From Acidimicrobiaceae bacterium (GTDB taxonomy: Bacteria; Actinomycetota; Acidimicrobiia; Acidimicrobiales; RAAP-2): a stretch of DNA of 64,000 nt. The stretch's first letter is position 1. Each line of letters starts with the position of its first letter. The stretch spans positions 1-64,000 of the forward strand of contig PKYK01000019.1 of assembly GCA_003133665.1 (NCBI GenBank). Direction: 5' to 3'. Shown piece after piece: positions 36,950 through 45,179 of the stretch. The notes below the pieces were generated by a model. That model had not been told where the DNA came from. It worked only from the letters and a program-made list of their open reading frames with translations, and made no database searches. Both the position numbers and the translations under genes were made by a program.

Positions 36950-38167
36950 ATGTACGAATGGTCCGAGGAGCAACAGGCGATCACCGCGGTGGTTCGGCGA
37001 TTCGTCGACGAGGAGATTCGCCCCCATATCGACGACCTCGAACACAACGGCGTTCCCCCGTATGGCATCTTGCGAAAGATGTTCGACGTCTTCGGACTCA
37101 AGGAGATGGCCAAGGAGAACTTCCAGCGCCAACTCGAGCGAAAGATCGCCGGTGATGAGCCGTCTCGCGAACGACGCGGTGGTTCGGATCAGGCAGCCCA
37201 GTTGATCTCGACGATTGAGCTCTGTCGGGTCAGTCCGGGACTCGTCACGTCACTGGGTGTCTCCACGGGACTCGCGGCCGGCACCATCAACAAGCTAGGC
37301 ACCCCCGCGCAGATGCAGCGGTGGGGACTGGACCTCATGACGCTCGACAAGGTGGGTGCTTGGGCCATCACCGAGCCCGACTCGGGCTCGGACGCCCTCG
37401 GTGGAATGCGCACGAGCGCGAGGCGCGACGGTGACGAATACGTGCTGAACGGACAGAAGACCTGGATAACCAACGGTCCCTACGCCGACACCATCGTGCT
37501 CTACGCCAAGTTGGACGACGGCAGCGGCGATGAGATTCGCAATCGCAAGGTGCTGACCTTCGTGCTCGACAGGGGCATGCCTGGTCTCGAGCAAGCCAAG
37601 CCCATGCGAAAGATGGGCCAGCACGGTTCGCCAACGGGCGACGTCTTCCTCAGTGACGTGCGCGTGGGCCGCGACCGGCTCCTGGGCGAGACCGAAGAGC
37701 CCAAGGGGGGCGGCCGTCAGAGCGCCAAGGACAACTTCGTGGCCGAACGCGCCGGAGTGGCCGCGATGTCGCTCGGCATCATCGAAGAGTGCGTCAGACT
37801 CTCGATTGACTACGCCAAGCACCGCAAGCTCTGGGGCACCCCGATCGGCGACTTCCAGCTGATCCAACTCAAGCTCGCCCAGATGGAAGTCGCGCGCATC
37901 AACGTTCGCAACACGGTCTTCGCCCACGTTGAGCGTTCTGGCGCCGGCGCCGTGCCCACGTTGGCCGAAGCGTCGGCGATGAAGCTCTACGCCGCCCAGG
38001 CGGCGTGCCAGGTGGCTGACGACGCCATTCAGATCTTCGGTGGCAACGGCTACATCGCCGAGTACCGCGTCGAGCAGCTGAGCCGTGATGCCCGGGTCCT
38101 GCGGATCTACGCCGGCACGGACGAAATGCAGGTCGTCGCCATCGCGAAAGACCTCATGCGGTCCTAG
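36950..38167 (+). CDS. Acyl-CoA dehydrogenase family protein
   Basis: FAD-dependent alpha-beta desaturation of an acyl-CoA. The 405-residue protein has AWAITEPDSGSDALGGMRTSA (flavin loop), KTWITNGPYADTIVLYA, HRKLWGTPIGDFQLIQLKLA and the C-terminal IFGGNGYIAEYRVEQLSRDARVLRIYAGTDEM. At the site of the medium-chain catalytic Glu this protein has Ala (IYAGT), so the base is more likely the Glu in FVAERAGVAAMS, as in long-chain and isovaleryl-CoA dehydrogenases. It could serve as methylsuccinyl-CoA dehydrogenase or in fatty-acid breakdown; sequence does not decide. Converges on the next gene through CTAG. Confidence 0.9.
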   Translation: MYEWSEEQQAITAVVRRFVDEEIRPHIDDLEHNGVPPYGILRKMFDVFGLKEMAKENFQRQLERKIAGDEPSRERRGGSDQAAQLISTIELCRVSPGLVTSLGVSTGLAAGTINKLGTPAQMQRWGLDLMTLDKVGAWAITEPDSGSDALGGMRTSARRDGDEYVLNGQKTWITNGPYADTIVLYAKLDDGSGDEIRNRKVLTFVLDRGMPGLEQAKPMRKMGQHGSPTGDVFLSDVRVGRDRLLGETEEPKGGGRQSAKDNFVAERAGVAAMSLGIIEECVRLSIDYAKHRKLWGTPIGDFQLIQLKLAQMEVARINVRNTVFAHVERSGAGAVPTLAEASAMKLYAAQAACQVADDAIQIFGGNGYIAEYRVEQLSRDARVLRIYAGTDEMQVVAIAKDLMRS

Positions 38168-38664
38168 TTGCCGACGTAGCGCTTATAGCCAGCGATCCAA
38201 CTGGTCGCGAAGATCCGTTGGGCGGCCGCGAGCGAGACCGCGCCGGAGCAGACCAGCCGGTGCATCGCGTTCTCGAGCGCGTCCTTCCTTCCCGCGTTCC
38301 AAGTCGTCTTCCGGGGTTCGGGCCAGAGATTCTTCACCGACGTCGGACTCCCACCGACCTCGAGGGGTATCAGATGGTCCTCTTCGTAGTGTGACGCCAT
38401 GGTGTCGCCACGCAGGTTGTAGCCAGTATCGAGTTGATGGAACTTCAGTTTTTCGGTGTAGGACTCGGGAGGGCGAATCGTGGCGGTGTAGCCCGAGACG
38501 CAGATTGTCGAGTGGATCGTCGCGAGGGTCACTCGAGGGTTGGTCGCCCCGGGCGTACTTATCGGATTCGGCAGACCCGGGTCCCGACCCGCGGCACCGA
38601 CCGACGTCACCGAGCAGAAGCTGACCACGGCTGCCACCGCGAGGAATCGGACGAAATCCTTCAC
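38164..38664 (-). CDS. Secreted HNH-like protein
   Basis: A 166-residue exported protein. The signal segment FVRFLAVAAVVSFCSVTSVGAA is at the N-terminus with a GTG start at 38664. The C-terminal part reads YEEDHLIPLEVGG, then KNLWPEP and RKDALENAMHRLVCSGAVSLAAAQ, a pattern of actinobacterial exported proteins with an HNH-endonuclease-like DH/N core. Two cysteines (about residues 56 and 140) could form a disulfide. Possibly an extracellular nuclease, but this is untested. Stop shared with the acyl-CoA dehydrogenase in CTAG (38164-38167). Confidence 0.75.
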   Translation of the reverse strand: MKDFVRFLAVAAVVSFCSVTSVGAAGRDPGLPNPISTPGATNPRVTLATIHSTICVSGYTATIRPPESYTEKLKFHQLDTGYNLRGDTMASHYEEDHLIPLEVGGSPTSVKNLWPEPRKTTWNAGRKDALENAMHRLVCSGAVSLAAAQRIFATSWIAGYKRYVGN

Positions 38665-38692
38665 GCCAGCATTCTGCCAGTGATGGGTGACG

Positions 38693-39514
38693 TCATCGCG
38701 GCCGCTGCAGTTCATCGCGAAGCTCGTCGGCGACTCCTCGCCAACCCTTGTAGTCCTGCATCGACCCGGGAGCCTCGTCGAGCGCCCGCAGGAGATTGGC
38801 CGGAAAGTCGGCGTTGCGGTCGCACATCTCACGAAGCGAAGAAACGTAGGTGCGGATGGTGAAGACGATGGCGTTGGTCGTGCTCAGTTGTCGCAGGGTC
38901 TGGCGTTCAACCCGAAAGAACCACTGGCCCCGACTCCCTCGAGGGCCGGGTCGGGCAACGGCGGGTTGGTGGAGATCAGGACTGTCGAGCAAGGTCCAAT
39001 TGAGACGCCAGAAGGAACGCTGTGGCCCGAGACGGTCGAAGAACGAGTTCGTCGGCTCAGCGAGGTGCTCATCGTAGAGCGGCACCGGTCGGTGAATGTC
39101 ATCGAGGGAGGTGCCGATCTTGGTGGCCAGATTCCAACGCGAGGGGAAACAGACGCAGGCGGCCTGCAGGCGCCAGACGTCGTCGCGGACCAGTATGCAG
39201 AGATCCTCCTGCACGAGCCGACTGGCGGCCACGATCGGGTGCTCGTCGCGGTTGACGGCGTTGGGCAGCTCCGGGTGGTACGTGCGCAGCCAGCGCCGCA
39301 CCTCCTCGAGCAATTCGAGGCTCGCGCGGTCGCCTTCGCCGCGTGTGGCAACGACCACTTCTGGCTGTCGGGCGAGCAGGGTCGTCTTCAAGGCGATCTC
39401 GTCGTCGCGACAACCGTCCACCTCCAGCCACTTCGCCTCTTGCAGCGGACGAAGACCCATCGCGAGGCGCCATCCGCGCTCATCGAGCGGAACGTAGGGC
39501 ATCGGCTTGGCCAT
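38693..39514 (-). CDS. DUF3445 protein (haem-dependent oxidative N-demethylase family)
   Basis: The 273-residue protein has the DUF3445 pattern: IVAASRLVQEDLCILVRDDV, CFPSRWNLATKIGTSLDDIHRPVP and SFWRLNWTLLDSPDL. Characterised members are the haem subunit of an enzyme that oxidatively demethylates dimethylamine-type substrates, with a PAS-like fold. The ATG at 39514 directly follows the stop codon of a 57-residue membrane-protein gene, indicating coupling. Partner flavoprotein subunits known for this family are not next to it. Function inferred from family only. Confidence 0.82.
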   Translation of the reverse strand: MAKPMPYVPLDERGWRLAMGLRPLQEAKWLEVDGCRDDEIALKTTLLARQPEVVVATRGEGDRASLELLEEVRRWLRTYHPELPNAVNRDEHPIVAASRLVQEDLCILVRDDVWRLQAACVCFPSRWNLATKIGTSLDDIHRPVPLYDEHLAEPTNSFFDRLGPQRSFWRLNWTLLDSPDLHQPAVARPGPRGSRGQWFFRVERQTLRQLSTTNAIVFTIRTYVSSLREMCDRNADFPANLLRALDEAPGSMQDYKGWRGVADELRDELQRPR

Positions 39515-39688
39515 CTACCTCTCACCCCGACGCCGGCTCGTCAGCCACCAGAAGGCCAAGAGCGCCGTTGCCGGGACGGCCACAATCACCACCCGCGCCG
39601 CGGGCAGCGCCGAGCCTCGGTGCAGATTGACCACCGAGGTCGTCGTATCGAGCGACCAGAGCCCCGCCATGACCATATGGATACTCAT
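39515..39688 (-). CDS. Small single-pass membrane protein coupled to the DUF3445 gene
   Basis: A 57-residue protein starting MSIHMVMAGLWSLDTTTSV, with one hydrophobic segment (ARVVIVAVPATALLAFWWL) and a basic end (TSRRRGER). Its TAG stop (39517-39515) is directly abutted by the ATG of the DUF3445 gene, and its last codons contain the GAGAGG site for it. That arrangement makes it credible despite its size. It looks like an anchor or accessory peptide; I know no homologue. Confidence 0.65.
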   Translation of the reverse strand: MSIHMVMAGLWSLDTTTSVVNLHRGSALPAARVVIVAVPATALLAFWWLTSRRRGER

Positions 39689-39715
39689 ACTTTCCCACCA
39701 CCAACGATCGGTCGG

Positions 39716-40192
39716 CTACGAACCCTTCGACTCTTCTTGCGCCATCATCTTCTCCAGGCGGTCGACGATATCCGATATGGCCTGGTCCTGGGCAAGGAGA
39801 TGCTTTTGAATCTCCTCCGCTTCCTTCAACACGGCCTCGGCATCTTTGTAGGTGTCCTCGGCGCGCTTGTCCGCGGCGGCAGCCTGGATGTTCTGCCCGA
39901 CGATGATGATGGGCAGCAACACCAGTTGCAGGAAGCTGCTCGACATCCACACGACGACGAAGTACGTACCTTGCTTGATTGCCGAGGGCAGCGCGAAGAG
40001 GGCCAGAATCGTGAAGAGGTACGCGCACCACATGGTGCCCACGACCAGCGTGATCTTCAACCCGAATCGTGCGTTGAATCGCACGAAGAAGTTCCGGTGA
40101 TTGATGCGGCGCAGGTCAGCGGTCTTGACCGGCGTGGTTGCTCTGAGCTCAGCCGCGCGAGGGTGGCGGACGTATTCGTAGATCTTGGCCAT
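39716..40192 (-). CDS. DUF1003-like membrane protein with C-terminal coiled coil
   Basis: A 158-residue protein. A basic N-terminal region (about 1-45) is followed by two membrane segments (ITLVVGTMWCAYLFTILALF and VVVWMSSSFLQLVLLPIIIV) with the VGTMWCAY and LLPIIIVGQN patterns of DUF1003-type proteins. The C-terminal third (about residues 105-155) is a charged coiled coil (RAEDTYKDAEAVLKEAEEI). It lies 27 bases upstream of the small membrane-protein gene on the same strand, so the three may be co-transcribed. Role unknown. Confidence 0.82.
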   Translation of the reverse strand: MAKIYEYVRHPRAAELRATTPVKTADLRRINHRNFFVRFNARFGLKITLVVGTMWCAYLFTILALFALPSAIKQGTYFVVVWMSSSFLQLVLLPIIIVGQNIQAAAADKRAEDTYKDAEAVLKEAEEIQKHLLAQDQAISDIVDRLEKMMAQEESKGS

Positions 40193-40280
40193 GACCGGAT
40201 TCTCACACGCCCAAGCGCGCCACGCGCGGAACTAACCAATGACGCCAAAACCGCGTATGGCAATTCCTTGTGGAGTCTGG

Positions 40281-41477
40281 CTAGCCCTCCATGAGGTCTG
40301 GCGACGTCTCCATGCCCTTGCGCCAGACTGAGCGGGCCATGATCTTCGTGGTGTCGGCGCGGTCTCGGTACTTCACGGCAACGTCACGAATCTCCTCGAG
40401 CAGGCCCTCGGTCAGATAGGTCGGGTCGAGACCCAACGCCATGAACCGATCGCGGCTGACGTTGAGATCGTTCTCGACCGCTTCGCGGCGCGGGTTGGGA
40501 AGGTTGGCAATTGAAACGCCGGTCAACTTGGAGATCAATTCAGCGAGGTCGCGAACCCGGTACGTCTCGGTCACCTGGTTGAAGACCATGACCTTGTCAC
40601 CGCGCTCTGGCGGATTCTCCAGGGCGATCTGAACGCAGCGCACCGTGTCACGGATGTGGATGAAGGCGCGCGTCTGGCCGCCGGTGCCGTGCACCGTGAG
40701 CGGGTGGCCGATCGCCGCCTGCATCAAGAAGCGATTCAGCACGGTGCCGTAGTCACCGTCGTAGTCGAAGCGGTTCACGAGTCGTTCGTCCAGCGCGGTC
40801 TGGGGCGTCTGGGTTCCCCAGACGATTCCCTGGTGGAGATCGGTGATACGCAGCTGGTCGTTCGCTGCGTAGAAGGCAAACAGCAGCTGGTCCAGCGTCT
40901 TGGTCAGGTGGTACACCGAACCGGGGTTCGCCGGGTGGAGGATCTCGCGGTCGATCTCACCGTCGGGTGTGTCAACCCTCACCGTGAGGTAACCCTCGGG
41001 AATCGGGGCCGAACCCGACCATCCATAACCGTAGACGCCCATGGTGCCCAGGTGCACCAAGGCGATATCGAGTCCGGTCGCGACAATGGCGGCGAGGACG
41101 TTGTGGGTTCCGCGCACGTTGTTGTCCACCGTGTAGCGCTTCGCGATGGTGTTGCGCATCGAATACGGGGCGGCACGCTGTTCTCCGAAGTGCACGAGGG
41201 CATCGGGGCGCTCGGCGCGAAGCAGCGCTTCGAAGCGGTCGTACTCCTCGGCGAGGTCCAGATGGACGAAGCCGATCTCCTTGCCCGTCAATTCCTTCCA
41301 GACGCGGATTCGCTCACCAATCGGGCGGATCGGGGTGAGGGAGTCGACTTCCAGCTCCAGGTCGATCTCGCGGCGGCTGAGGTTGTCGACAATCGTGACG
41401 TCGTGACCGGCGTCGGAGAGCTGCAGTGAAGTCGGCCAGCCACAGAATCCGTCGCCGCCTAGAACGAGTACTTTCAC
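40281..41477 (-). CDS. sqdB: UDP-sulfoquinovose synthase
   Basis: Extended short-chain dehydrogenase that converts UDP-glucose and sulfite to UDP-sulfoquinovose, precursor of sulfolipid or other sulfoquinovosyl glycans. The 398-residue protein has the SQD1/SqdB hallmarks: VLGGDGFCGWPTSLQLSDAG, IVDNLSRREIDLELEVDSL, HFGEQRAAPYSM, the catalytic Thr in LGTMGVYGYG and the YHLTK catalytic Tyr/Lys. HQGIVWGTQT follows. GTG start at 41477 after AAAGGAGC. No sulfolipid glycosyltransferase is adjacent. Confidence 0.92.
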   Translation of the reverse strand: MKVLVLGGDGFCGWPTSLQLSDAGHDVTIVDNLSRREIDLELEVDSLTPIRPIGERIRVWKELTGKEIGFVHLDLAEEYDRFEALLRAERPDALVHFGEQRAAPYSMRNTIAKRYTVDNNVRGTHNVLAAIVATGLDIALVHLGTMGVYGYGWSGSAPIPEGYLTVRVDTPDGEIDREILHPANPGSVYHLTKTLDQLLFAFYAANDQLRITDLHQGIVWGTQTPQTALDERLVNRFDYDGDYGTVLNRFLMQAAIGHPLTVHGTGGQTRAFIHIRDTVRCVQIALENPPERGDKVMVFNQVTETYRVRDLAELISKLTGVSIANLPNPRREAVENDLNVSRDRFMALGLDPTYLTEGLLEEIRDVAVKYRDRADTTKIMARSVWRKGMETSPDLMEG

Positions 41478-41671
41478 CGCATGCTCCTTTTACCCATGGG
41501 CCGCCAACATCCCGACACAAGGCAAAGTGACGTGAACGGGCAGCAACTAATCGCATAAGACCTTAGCATTGGGGCCAGAAATGGCCGGAATGAAGGCCTG
41601 GACGGCGTTGGGCACTCGGCCATGACCGGCAGCCCGCGACGAGGCGGAGCGAGCCCTCGCGTGCAGCCCCC

Positions 41672-44600
41672 CTAGTCGCCAAGCCCCGGCACCGACGGCT
41701 TCGGTCCGGCGTTGACGTTCCCGTAGCGATGATTCGTGACCGTCACGCTCTGCTCCATCAGCCAGCGAGGACCTTCAACGGCGCCCGACTGGGCCAACGG
41801 CCTCCGGTCGGTGGTGAGGCCACGGTCAAGGATCGCCACCACCGGAGGTACTTCGTCGCTCAGCCACCGCACTCTGGAGAATTGACCGCAGCGCTGCACG
41901 AGTTCGTCGACCGACTCAATGGCGACCCCTTCGACGCCATCGACCTCCTCGAGCGCGCTGAACGCGACCGTGGCCCCCGTGAGTGCGACGATTTCCCTCA
42001 GGTACCCGGCCTGCGCCGAGGTGAGCGTGGCGTCGATGCGAACGGCGACCGCTCGCAAGGTGTGACGATAGCGCTGAACGTTTCGCTCAACGGTGAGACC
42101 GGCTTGGTCTCGAGCGCGCGAACCGACGTCGGGCCACCATGACCGCAGTTCCATCACGGCCTGGGCAACGTCGCGCACCGACGACCACTGGCGCAGGCAG
42201 TTCACGTAGTTCGGGCCCCCCGCCTTGGCGGTCGGACCAACGTTGCTGCGCTTCCAACCGCCAAACGGCTGACGGTTCACCACCGCTCCCGTGATCCCGC
42301 GATTCACGTAGAGGTTCCCCGCCTCGGCCTGATCGATCCACCGCTGACACTCGGACTCGTCCAGCGAGTGAAGGCCGGCGGTGAGACCGTACCCGATCTG
42401 GTTTTGGCACAAGAGTGCGGCCTCGAGATCCGCCACCGGCATCAGGGCGAGCACCGGTCCAAACCATTCGTTCAGATGGCTCCACGATCCCGGTCGAACG
42501 CCGATTCTCACGCCGGGTCGCCACATGTAACCCGCGTCATCCAGAGGTTCCGGCTTCACGAGCCACGATTCGCCGGTGTCGAGTTGCGTCAACGCTCGTT
42601 GCAACGCGCCCTCGGCCGGACGGATGATGGGGCCGACCATCGTGGCGAAGTCGTGCGCCGGACCGACCCGCAGACTCTCCACCGCGTCGGTGAGTTGACG
42701 GACGAAGACGGGATCGTCGTAGATCGACTGGTCGACGATCGCCAGACTGGCGGCGCTGCACTTTTGACCGGCGTGACCGAACGCGGACTGCACGAGATCC
42801 TTCACCGCGAGGTCAATGTCGGCACAGGCGGTGATCACGAGCGCATTCTTGCCACTGGTCTCAGCCATCAGGTTGAGTTCAGGCTTCCACGACGTGAACA
42901 GTTCGGCCGTTTCGAACGAGCCGGTCAGGATGACGCCATCGACACCCTCGTGCGTCACGAGGTGGCGTCCGCAGTCGTCGTCGCGGGTGGGCACGAACTG
43001 GAGAACGTCTCGGGGGACGCCGCCGTCCCAGAAGTGTTGCGCCAACTCCCAGGCCGTGGCCACTGACTCGGGCGCCGGCTTCAGAATCACCGCATTGCCC
43101 GCCGCCAGCGCCGCGGCCACGCCGCCCGCCGGTATGGCGTAAGGGAAGTTCCACGGCGGCACCACCGTCACCACCCCGACCGGTGCCGAACCCTCGAAAT
43201 CCGATCCGAGCGACGCGTAGAACCGGACAAAGTCGACCGCCTCACTGACTTCCGAGTCGGCTTCAGTAACGGTCTTGCCTGCGTCACGAGCCATGACGGC
43301 AATGGTCTTCGCGCGCCGCTTCTCCATTATCGCGGCCGACCGCTGCATTACTGCGCTTCGCTCGCCCGGTGGCAGCGCATTCCATGCGGGCCACGCGCAC
43401 TGGGCGGTCGCCACCGCACGATCGATCACCTCGATGGTCGCGACCCCGTAGCGGTACCACGCCACTCCGTTGGAACTGGGGTCGCGACCCACTTCAAGGT
43501 CGGCGACCGCAACACCTGGCTGATCGATGAGATCACCGACGTGGAGATCGGTCCGTGCGCGGACGTTGGCGAGCTCTCGGGTGACGTCACGTACGTACGC
43601 CGGATCGGTCGGGTCGCCGTCACTGGCGTTGGCGAATGCCGCCGTTGATGGGCGCAGGGCCGGGTGACGTCGGGAGTCGCCGGCGATCCGGTGACGCTGC
43701 TCGACCGAGGCGAGGAAGCGCTCCTTCTGCTCGTCGAAGACCTCCGGGCTCCGCGAAATGGAGAACGCCGCTCTGAGGTAGTTCTCCTCGGAGGTGTTTT
43801 CGTCGAGGCGACGGACCAGATACGCAACCGCGGCCGCGAAGTCATCGCGGCGGGTCACCGGCGCGTAGAGCAGCACGGGCTGACCGCTCTTCACGATCGC
43901 CAGCGCTTCGGCGTTGGCCATTCCCTCGAGCATCTCGACGTCGAGTTGATCGGCGACGCCGCGCACCCGGGCGACGTCCAGTGCCCACGCGAGGTGAAAG
44001 AGATTGTGACTCGCGACGCCAATTCGGACTGCGTCGGCCCATTCGCCTCGCAAGCAGACGTCCAGGAGCCGGGCGTAGCTGGCGTCAACGTCGGCCTTGG
44101 TCTCGTAGGGTGCCGCGGTCCAACCGTGGAGTTCCGCTTCGGCGTGCTCCATCGCGAGATTGGCGCCCTTGACGAGTCGAATCTTGATGCGGCCACCGCT
44201 TCGCCGGAACCGATCGCGCGCCCACGCCAGCAACTCGTCGAGGGCCGCGTGCGAATCCGGTAGGTACGCCTGCAGTACGATGCCGGCCGACACCGACGCG
44301 AACTCGGACTCCGACAAGACCATTTGGAATGCCGCAACGGTGAGACGTAAGTCGCGGTACTCCTCCATGTCGAGATTGACAAACGTTCCGTGCCGCTCCG
44401 CCTCGCGAAAGAGGATACGAAGTCTCTCTGCGACGCGGCGGAGGGATCCCTCAAAATCGATGGTGATCATCTGGCTGACCACTGAGGAGAGCTTGACCGA
44501 GACGTAGTTCACCTCGGGCCGCTTCATCATCTCGACAACCCGCTCGAGTCGGTCCAGCGCCTCACGCTCGCCCAGCACCGCCTCGCCCAAGACATTGATG

Positions 44601-45076
44601 TTGAGCGCCAGCCCTAGTTGCCGACGGTGTTCGACATGACGGCGAAGTCCGCCCGGATCGGCATCCAGGATCAAGTCCCCGGACAGTCCGCGAATCCGCG
44701 CGTGGACCACGGCGACGACCAATGACGGTGCCAATCGCGACGCCGCGGCGATAGCGCGCAGTCCAACGGCATTGAACACGCCGAAGCCGGCGACGGACGC
44801 TCGCCTCGCCACACGGCGCAGCGTGACCACGGCACTGCGGACCGAGGTGAAGCGCATGACCTCATCGGTCAAGGTGATGGTCACCTCAAGCGCGTGTGGA
44901 TCGCGAAACAGTCGTACGAAGCGTTGACGAGTGGCTCGCTCATGACGAGTGCGGAGCGAATCAGCGTCGCGCATGAGTTGACCGGCCCGCAGACTCGACT
45001 CGGGCGCCAGGGAATCAAGGGAGCTGTCAGTTGGCTGCATTGGTCCCTTGGGCGTCTCCGACCGGTCTGGCATCAC
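41672..45076 (-). CDS. putA: Bifunctional proline dehydrogenase / L-glutamate gamma-semialdehyde dehydrogenase
   Basis: Oxidises proline to glutamate in one chain. Residues about 60-440 form the FAD proline dehydrogenase barrel (VSVKLSSVVSQM, IKIRLVKGANLAMEHAEAEL, GVASHNLFHLAWAL). Residues about 500-1010 form the aldehyde dehydrogenase (VVPPWNFPYAIPAGGVAAAL, GSFETAELF, catalytic Cys in GHAGQKCSAASLAI, QPFGGWKRSNVGPTAKAGG). About 120 further residues follow without a recognised domain. There is no N-terminal DNA-binding domain, so it is not a self-repressing PutA. Start GTG 45076; ATG 45040 with AAGGGA upstream is an alternative. Confidence 0.93.
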   Translation of the reverse strand: MMPDRSETPKGPMQPTDSSLDSLAPESSLRAGQLMRDADSLRTRHERATRQRFVRLFRDPHALEVTITLTDEVMRFTSVRSAVVTLRRVARRASVAGFGVFNAVGLRAIAAASRLAPSLVVAVVHARIRGLSGDLILDADPGGLRRHVEHRRQLGLALNINVLGEAVLGEREALDRLERVVEMMKRPEVNYVSVKLSSVVSQMITIDFEGSLRRVAERLRILFREAERHGTFVNLDMEEYRDLRLTVAAFQMVLSESEFASVSAGIVLQAYLPDSHAALDELLAWARDRFRRSGGRIKIRLVKGANLAMEHAEAELHGWTAAPYETKADVDASYARLLDVCLRGEWADAVRIGVASHNLFHLAWALDVARVRGVADQLDVEMLEGMANAEALAIVKSGQPVLLYAPVTRRDDFAAAVAYLVRRLDENTSEENYLRAAFSISRSPEVFDEQKERFLASVEQRHRIAGDSRRHPALRPSTAAFANASDGDPTDPAYVRDVTRELANVRARTDLHVGDLIDQPGVAVADLEVGRDPSSNGVAWYRYGVATIEVIDRAVATAQCAWPAWNALPPGERSAVMQRSAAIMEKRRAKTIAVMARDAGKTVTEADSEVSEAVDFVRFYASLGSDFEGSAPVGVVTVVPPWNFPYAIPAGGVAAALAAGNAVILKPAPESVATAWELAQHFWDGGVPRDVLQFVPTRDDDCGRHLVTHEGVDGVILTGSFETAELFTSWKPELNLMAETSGKNALVITACADIDLAVKDLVQSAFGHAGQKCSAASLAIVDQSIYDDPVFVRQLTDAVESLRVGPAHDFATMVGPIIRPAEGALQRALTQLDTGESWLVKPEPLDDAGYMWRPGVRIGVRPGSWSHLNEWFGPVLALMPVADLEAALLCQNQIGYGLTAGLHSLDESECQRWIDQAEAGNLYVNRGITGAVVNRQPFGGWKRSNVGPTAKAGGPNYVNCLRQWSSVRDVAQAVMELRSWWPDVGSRARDQAGLTVERNVQRYRHTLRAVAVRIDATLTSAQAGYLREIVALTGATVAFSALEEVDGVEGVAIESVDELVQRCGQFSRVRWLSDEVPPVVAILDRGLTTDRRPLAQSGAVEGPRWLMEQSVTVTNHRYGNVNAGPKPSVPGLGD

Positions 45077-45179
45077 TGGCGCAACGGGGCCGTCCGCAAG
45101 GGGTCCCCGGGGCTCGGTCGTCTCTGCGGAGGACTTCCCCCGCCGACCGACGAAATGCTGACTGCGCTTCTGCGCTGCA

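Noticed and set aside
38687-40294. Long (over 500 codons) open frame on the plus strand
   Set aside because: Opposite to DUF3445, the small membrane protein and DUF1003 genes, which have recognisable families; no domain or start signal on the plus strand.
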